From the NCBI GenBank assembly GCA_902797345.1, contig CADBSL010000152.1, positions 1 to 8,308 on the forward strand: a DNA stretch of 8,308 bases, in the 5' to 3' direction. A program made the translations under genes and the position numbers. Positions 4,615 to 8,308 of this stretch are shown one piece after another (position 1 is the first letter of the stretch; each line of letters begins with the position of its first letter). Under the pieces are notes generated by a model. It was not told where the DNA came from and made no database searches. It saw only the letters and a program-made list of their open reading frames with translations. The stretch is from an uncultured Eubacteriales bacterium. Its GTDB lineage: Bacteria > Bacillota > Clostridia > Peptostreptococcales > Anaerovoracaceae.

Positions 4615-7083
4615 CTATTTCACAACGATGTTTACCAGTTTGCCCGGAACGCTGACGACTTTCACTACATTCTTTTCACCGATCAGCGCAGCCGTCTCTT
4701 CTCTGTTCATAACGATCTGTTCCTGTTCTTCTCTCGAAAGACCGTTGGCGACCATCATCTTACCCTTCAGTTTTCCGTTCACCTGGATAACGATCTCCAC
4801 TTCGTCTTTCACCAGTGCCACTTCATCATAAGCCGGCCAGCTTTCGCTGTAGACCGGTTCTGTGTGGCCCAGGATCTCCCACATTTCTTCGCACACGTGA
4901 GGAGTAAAGGGCGACAGCACCTTCACGAGATTTTCGACGGCCGCTTTCAGCAAACCTTCGTTGATGTTCTTGTTATCTTTATACTTATAGATCTCATTGA
5001 CCAGTTCCATGATGGAGCTGATCGCCGTGTTGAAATTGAACCGTCCGCCGGCATCTTCCGTCACCTTTTTGATGGTGGCGTTCATGGCGTAGTTCAGTTC
5101 CTTATCTTCGGTGTTTTCTGCTTTGTATCCGTTCGGTGCCTTCTGAACGATGTCCTTCAGTTCCCCAATCAGGTTGTAGACACGGTTCAGGAACCGGAAG
5201 CTGCCGGCTACACCGGCGTCCGACCAGTCTAATTCTCTGTCCGGCGGTGCCGCAAAGAGAATGAAGAGCCGGGCGGTATCCGCACCGTATTTTTCAATGA
5301 TCTCATCCGGGGAAACCACGTTCCCGATGGATTTGCTCATTTTCTTTCCGTCTTTGATGACCATGCCCTGGGTCAGCAGATTCGTAAAGGGTTCTTCTGT
5401 GGTGACCAGGCCCAGGTCATACAGAGCCATCTGGAAGAAACGGGCATACATCAGGTGCAGGATCGCATGTTCCACGCCGCCGATGTACTGGTCCACGCTC
5501 ATCCAGTACTTCACTTTATCATAATCAAAGGCTTTTTCCGTATTTCTGGCATCGCAGTACCGCAGGAAATACCAGGAGGAATCCAGGAAAGTATCCATGG
5601 TATCGATCTCCCGTTTTGCCGGCTTTCCGCAGCAGGGGCAGGTGGTGTCCACGAAAGACTTGCTGGTGGCGATGGGGGATTCTCCCTTGCCGGTGAATTC
5701 CACGTCTGTAGGCAGGATGATCGGCAGGTTCTCTTCCTTCTCCGGCACCCAACCGCAGTCGTCGCACCAGATCATCGGGATCGGGCAGCCCCAGTAACGC
5801 TGACGGGAGATCAGCCAGTCTCTCAGCCGGTAGTTGATAGACTTTTTGCCGATGCCCTTCTCTTCCACGACTTCCGTCATCTTCGCGATGGCATCCTTAT
5901 TCTTCATGCCGTTGTATTCGCCGGAATTGATCATGATCCCTTCCGCTGCAGCCGCTTCCTTCAGATTATTGATATCGATCTCCGGGTCCTGAGGATCCAC
6001 CACTGGGATGATGTCCAGTCCGAATTTTTTCGCGAAATCAAAGTCTCTCTGGTCGTGGCCCGGAACGCCCATAACGATACCGGTCCCATAACCCATGAGG
6101 ACATAGTCCGTCACATAGATCGGGATCTCTTTCCCGGTGAAGGGGTTAATGGCGTACCGGCCGGTGAAGACGCCGGTCTTCTCCGTTACCGTGGAGGTAC
6201 GCTCGATATCGTTTTTATGAGAAGCTTCTTCGATGTAAGCCCGAACCGCTTCTTCTTCCTTCATGCCCTTGATCAGATTTTCCACTTCCGGGTGCTCCGG
6301 TGCAATGACCATGAAGGTCGTTCCGAAGATCGTGTCGATCCGGGTGGTGAATACGGTGAAGGTCTTGTCCAGGTCTTTGACCTTGAAGTCCACTTCCGCG
6401 CCGACGCTGCGGCCGATCCAGTTCCGCTGCATGACCTTGACCTTGTTGGGCCAGCCTTCCAGCTTGTCCAGATTGTCCAGGAGCCGGTCTGCGTAATCCG
6501 TGATCTTCAGGTACCACTGGGACAGGTTCTTCTTCCCTACCACGCTTCCGCAGCGTTCGCAGCAACCGTCCACGACCTGTTCATTGGCCAGTACCGTTTT
6601 ACAGCTGGGGCACCAGTTGACCGGATTCTCTTTTTTGTAAGCCAGACCTTTCTTATAGAACTGGATGAAGATCCACTGCATCCAACGGTAGTATTCTTCG
6701 TGACAGGTGGCAACACTTCTGTCCCAGTCATAGGACAGGCCCATGCGTTTGAGCTGCGTCGTCATCTCAGCCATATTGGACCAGGTCCACTTGGCCGGTT
6801 CTACGCCATTCTTGATGGCAGCATTCTCTGCCGGAAGACCAAAGGCGTCATACCCCATGGGGTGCAGTACGTTGTAGCCCGCCATGTGCTTGAACCGGGC
6901 CACCACGTCGCCGATGGAATAGTTCCGAACATGGCCCATGTGGAGCTTCCCGGAAGGATAGGGGAACATCTCCAGGACGTAATACTTTTCCTTACTCTCA
7001 TCTTCTGTTGTCTTGAACAGATTGGCCTCTTCCCATTTCCGCTGCCACTTCGCTTCTATCGTTTTAAAATCATAATAAGCCAT
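4615..7083 (-). CDS. leuS: Leucyl-tRNA synthetase
   Basis: A class I synthetase that joins leucine to tRNA-Leu in the cytoplasm. From the ATG at 7083 it has 822 residues, normal for bacterial LeuRS. The catalytic signatures are PYPSGKLHMGH (HIGH-type motif, His48-His51) and KMSKS (581-585). A zinc-finger insert has Cys158, Cys161, Cys175 and Cys178 as likely ligands. The CP1 editing domain (about 225-415) includes TTRIDTIFGTT (247-256) and VPGHDQRDFDF, whose Asp347 corresponds to the conserved editing Asp345 of E. coli. A second Cys cluster (440, 443, 482, 484-485) resembles the additional zinc site of Thermus LeuRS and is absent from B. subtilis and E. coli enzymes as I recall them. The anticodon-binding and small C-terminal domains are complete. 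An in-frame TTG at 7098 adds five residues, but AGAGGG at 7090-7095 six bases before the ATG favours the shorter form. Only 20 bases separate it from the YqeK-RsfS gene, so there is no room for a T-box leader. Confidence 0.98.
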   Translation of the reverse strand: MAYYDFKTIEAKWQRKWEEANLFKTTEDESKEKYYVLEMFPYPSGKLHMGHVRNYSIGDVVARFKHMAGYNVLHPMGYDAFGLPAENAAIKNGVEPAKWTWSNMAEMTTQLKRMGLSYDWDRSVATCHEEYYRWMQWIFIQFYKKGLAYKKENPVNWCPSCKTVLANEQVVDGCCERCGSVVGKKNLSQWYLKITDYADRLLDNLDKLEGWPNKVKVMQRNWIGRSVGAEVDFKVKDLDKTFTVFTTRIDTIFGTTFMVIAPEHPEVENLIKGMKEEEAVRAYIEEASHKNDIERTSTVTEKTGVFTGRYAINPFTGKEIPIYVTDYVLMGYGTGIVMGVPGHDQRDFDFAKKFGLDIIPVVDPQDPEIDINNLKEAAAAEGIMINSGEYNGMKNKDAIAKMTEVVEEKGIGKKSINYRLRDWLISRQRYWGCPIPMIWCDDCGWVPEKEENLPIILPTDVEFTGKGESPIATSKSFVDTTCPCCGKPAKREIDTMDTFLDSSWYFLRYCDARNTEKAFDYDKVKYWMSVDQYIGGVEHAILHLMYARFFQMALYDLGLVTTEEPFTNLLTQGMVIKDGKKMSKSIGNVVSPDEIIEKYGADTARLFILFAAPPDRELDWSDAGVAGSFRFLNRVYNLIGELKDIVQKAPNGYKAENTEDKELNYAMNATIKKVTEDAGGRFNFNTAISSIMELVNEIYKYKDNKNINEGLLKAAVENLVKVLSPFTPHVCEEMWEILGHTEPVYSESWPAYDEVALVKDEVEIVIQVNGKLKGKMMVANGLSREEQEQIVMNREETAALIGEKNVVKVVSVPGKLVNIVVK

Positions 7084-7103
7084 TTTCTTCCCTCTCAAAT
7101 TCC

Positions 7104-7457
7104 TTATTTTTCTTCGGGTTCGTACCGGGTGATCTCACAATCTCCCCAGATCTTCTCCAGGTTGTAGCGATCCCTCTGTTCTCCGGTGAATACGTTCACG
7201 ATCACGTCCCCGAAATCCATCAGGATCCAGCCGGACCCGTTCTTTCCTTCACTGTGCTTCATGAATACGCCCAGCTCCGCCAGCTTGTCTTCCACTTCGT
7301 CGGCGATGGTCTTCATCAGCCGTTCCGACGGGGCATGGGTGATCACAAAATAGTCCGCAAAACCGGAAGTCTGGGAAATATCGATCAGGGTGATATCCTG
7401 GCCTTTTTTGCTGTCGATCACTTCCGCCGCCTTCCATGCGATTGCTTTGTTATCCAT
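7104..7457 (-). CDS. rsfS: Possible separately translated RsfS from internal start
   Basis: Met170 of the fusion gene is preceded by AAAGGAG (7463-7469) with five bases to the ATG at 7455-7457, a textbook ribosome binding site. Translation from here gives 117 residues, the normal size of a stand-alone RsfS, starting MDNKAIAWKAAEVIDSKKGQ as free RsfS proteins do. It shares frame and stop with the longer product, so both may be made from the same mRNA. That the site is used is inferred. Confidence 0.55.
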   Translation of the reverse strand: MDNKAIAWKAAEVIDSKKGQDITLIDISQTSGFADYFVITHAPSERLMKTIADEVEDKLAELGVFMKHSEGKNGSGWILMDFGDVIVNVFTGEQRDRYNLEKIWGDCEITRYEPEEK

Positions 7458-7964
7458 TTCCTCTCCTTTCGACAAAACGTACCGGATGCTTCTGTCCCGA
7501 AGGGCCGAACAGGCTTTATCGATATCCTTCAAAGCCAGATCCCGCAGTTCTTCCACGCCGGGGTAGGAACGTCCCTCCTCCACAGCATCTGCGGTGTAAA
7601 TGATCTTTTCCAGAAGACTCATCCCGATGTCTCCCACCGTGTGGTTGCGGATCGCATCCAGGATCTCCCGGTCCGTTATGTTATATTCATTTTCCAGCAC
7701 TGCCGCCGCCGTCTGGCTGTGAGCTAGCGCTGTATTATTCAGATACTTGCTGCCCAGGTCATATTTCTCCACCAGGGCATTGGATTCCTCTGTGCTGAGG
7801 TTCTTGCAGAAATCGTGCAGCAGGGCTGCCGTCTCCGCTTTATTTATATCACATCCATGGATCTCTGCCAGTTTCACCGCCATATCCCGCACACCCAACG
7901 TGTGCTTCAGTCGACTGGGTTTCAGACGTTTCTCCAGCAGGTCCATGATCTCTGCTTTTTCCAC
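7104..7964 (-). CDS. YqeK HD-domain hydrolase fused to ribosome silencing factor RsfS
   Basis: One open frame of 286 codons joins two proteins that are normally separate neighbours. Residues 1 to about 175 form a YqeK-type HD phosphohydrolase, a family shown to hydrolyse Ap4A symmetrically to ADP; His21, His50-Asp51, Lys54, His82, His108 and Asp126 (YTADAVE) are the expected metal and catalytic positions. Residues 170-286 are a complete RsfS, which binds ribosomal protein uL14 and blocks subunit joining when nutrients run low; seen motifs are DYFVITHAPSER (204-215), GWILMDFGDVIVNVF (245-259) and RDRYNLEKIW (264-273). The usual His in the GDxVVHxF motif is Asn257 here. The start is GTG at 7964, immediately after the nadD TGA, with GAGG eight bases upstream. 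The linker is nil: the end of YqeK and the start of RsfS share the same stretch, KGEEMDNKAIAWK. An internal ATG at 7457 could produce free RsfS. A lost stop codon through sequencing error is possible but not indicated. Confidence 0.92.
   Translation of the reverse strand: MEKAEIMDLLEKRLKPSRLKHTLGVRDMAVKLAEIHGCDINKAETAALLHDFCKNLSTEESNALVEKYDLGSKYLNNTALAHSQTAAAVLENEYNITDREILDAIRNHTVGDIGMSLLEKIIYTADAVEEGRSYPGVEELRDLALKDIDKACSALRDRSIRYVLSKGEEMDNKAIAWKAAEVIDSKKGQDITLIDISQTSGFADYFVITHAPSERLMKTIADEVEDKLAELGVFMKHSEGKNGSGWILMDFGDVIVNVFTGEQRDRYNLEKIWGDCEITRYEPEEK
7458..7469 (-). promoter_or_regulatory. Internal ribosome binding site at the YqeK-RsfS junction
   Basis: AAAGGAGAGGAA lies directly before the internal ATG at 7457. 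It is read as Lys-Gly-Glu-Glu in the fusion protein. It is stronger than the site of the GTG start of the full-length gene (GAGG, eight bases away), which suggests the old rsfS start is still under selection or was lost only recently. Confidence 0.6.
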
Positions 7965-8308
7965 TCACTTCACCTCTTCCGGCCGGTAAAGCCCATTTTC
8001 CCGGATGTACTCCTGGACCTTGGCACCGATCAGCTCGGAGGCATCGCCGCCCTCCAAAAGGGTATCCCGTACGAGAGTCGATGAAATATCCGGCGCCGGA
8101 AGATCCACCAGAAGGATCTTGGCACTGTGTTCCTCCTCCATCACCCGGACCTTGTCCATGATGATGTCCTTCTCGAAATGGGGACGGATGCCAACGATGA
8201 GACCGAATTCCTGGACGATCCTGTCGGCCTGATACCACTTTTCCAGCGTCATCAGCTCGTCTGTCCCGACGATGAAATGGATCGGGACATCCTCTCCGTA
8301 CTGTGCCC
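7965..8308 (-). CDS. nadD: Nicotinate-nucleotide adenylyltransferase, 3' part
   Basis: NadD joins nicotinate mononucleotide and ATP to form deamido-NAD in NAD synthesis. Only the C-terminal 113 residues are in the window; the frame stays open to the right edge, so the nucleotide-binding N-terminus with its GxFxPxHxGH motif is missing. The visible part has the family pattern IHFIVGTDELMTLEKWYQ near its start, then the C-terminal ISSTLVRDTLLEG segment (the ISSTxIR signature that contacts ATP) and the usual ending YIRENGLY. The stop TGA is followed with no gap by the GTG of the YqeK-RsfS gene. The order nadD-yqeK-rsfS is standard in Firmicutes and supports the call. Confidence 0.96.
   Translation of the reverse strand, partial: AQYGEDVPIHFIVGTDELMTLEKWYQADRIVQEFGLIVGIRPHFEKDIIMDKVRVMEEEHSAKILLVDLPAPDISSTLVRDTLLEGGDASELIGAKVQEYIRENGLYRPEEVK

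Noticed and set aside
7084..7103. T-box riboswitch before leuS
   Set aside because: Only 20 bases separate leuS from the upstream gene, far too short for a T-box leader.
5455..7167. Open frame of 570 codons on the plus strand opposite leuS
   Set aside because: It runs exactly antisense to a complete, motif-rich leuS and its translation has no domain character; His- and Asp-rich composition is typical of an antisense shadow of a biased coding sequence.
7849..8238. Open frame of 129 codons on the minus strand overlapping nadD and the YqeK start
   Set aside because: Gly/Arg-rich translation without family features; it is an out-of-frame reading of nadD, whose own frame carries the signatures.
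1..8308. CRISPR array, insertion sequence, prophage or defence system
   Set aside because: The window is filled by housekeeping genes with short gaps; no direct repeats with spacers, transposase or phage-like genes are visible.

Overview
The window is one co-directional gene cluster, entirely on the minus strand, from a member of the Firmicutes, most likely a Clostridia-type anaerobe with roughly balanced GC. The gene order nadD-yqeK-rsfS-leuS, an RNase J gene, a YheA/YlbF-family gene, a Xaa-Pro peptidase next to efp, and a DUF896 (YnzC-like) gene all point that way. Species cannot be named from the sequence.

Layout in transcription order (high to low coordinates): the 3' part of nadD (7965-8308, cut by the window edge); a YqeK HD-domain protein fused in frame to RsfS (7104-7964); leuS (4615-7083); rnjA (2914-4587); a 77-bp spacer holding an AGCT-rich heptad/inverted repeat; a YheA-like YlbF-family gene (2507-2836); an M24B Xaa-Pro peptidase (1435-2514, overlapping by 8 bases); efp (855-1418); a 58-codon DUF896 gene (676-852); a four-helix membrane protein with a very acidic tail (106-645); then a clear intrinsic terminator (70-94). 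The terminator is followed at once by a good sigma-A-type promoter (31-59) for the next gene, which lies beyond the left edge. Gaps between genes are 0-77 bases and I see no internal promoter or terminator, so the whole block could be one long transcript.

The genes centre on protein synthesis and RNA turnover: NAD synthesis (NadD), Ap4A breakdown (YqeK), ribosome silencing (RsfS), leucyl-tRNA charging (LeuS), mRNA decay and rRNA processing (RNase J), elongation past proline stretches (EF-P) and cleavage of Xaa-Pro peptides. It is mostly housekeeping. No mobile element, CRISPR array, tRNA, rRNA or defence system is visible.

The most notable points are the YqeK-RsfS fusion, which keeps a strong ribosome binding site and ATG exactly at the RsfS boundary, so that one gene could yield both a fused and a free RsfS; the AGCT heptad repeat downstream of rnjA; a perfect 9-bp hairpin over the DUF896 stop codon; and the unrecognised acidic-tailed membrane protein at the operon end. 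Three of the nine genes appear to start with TTG or GTG.
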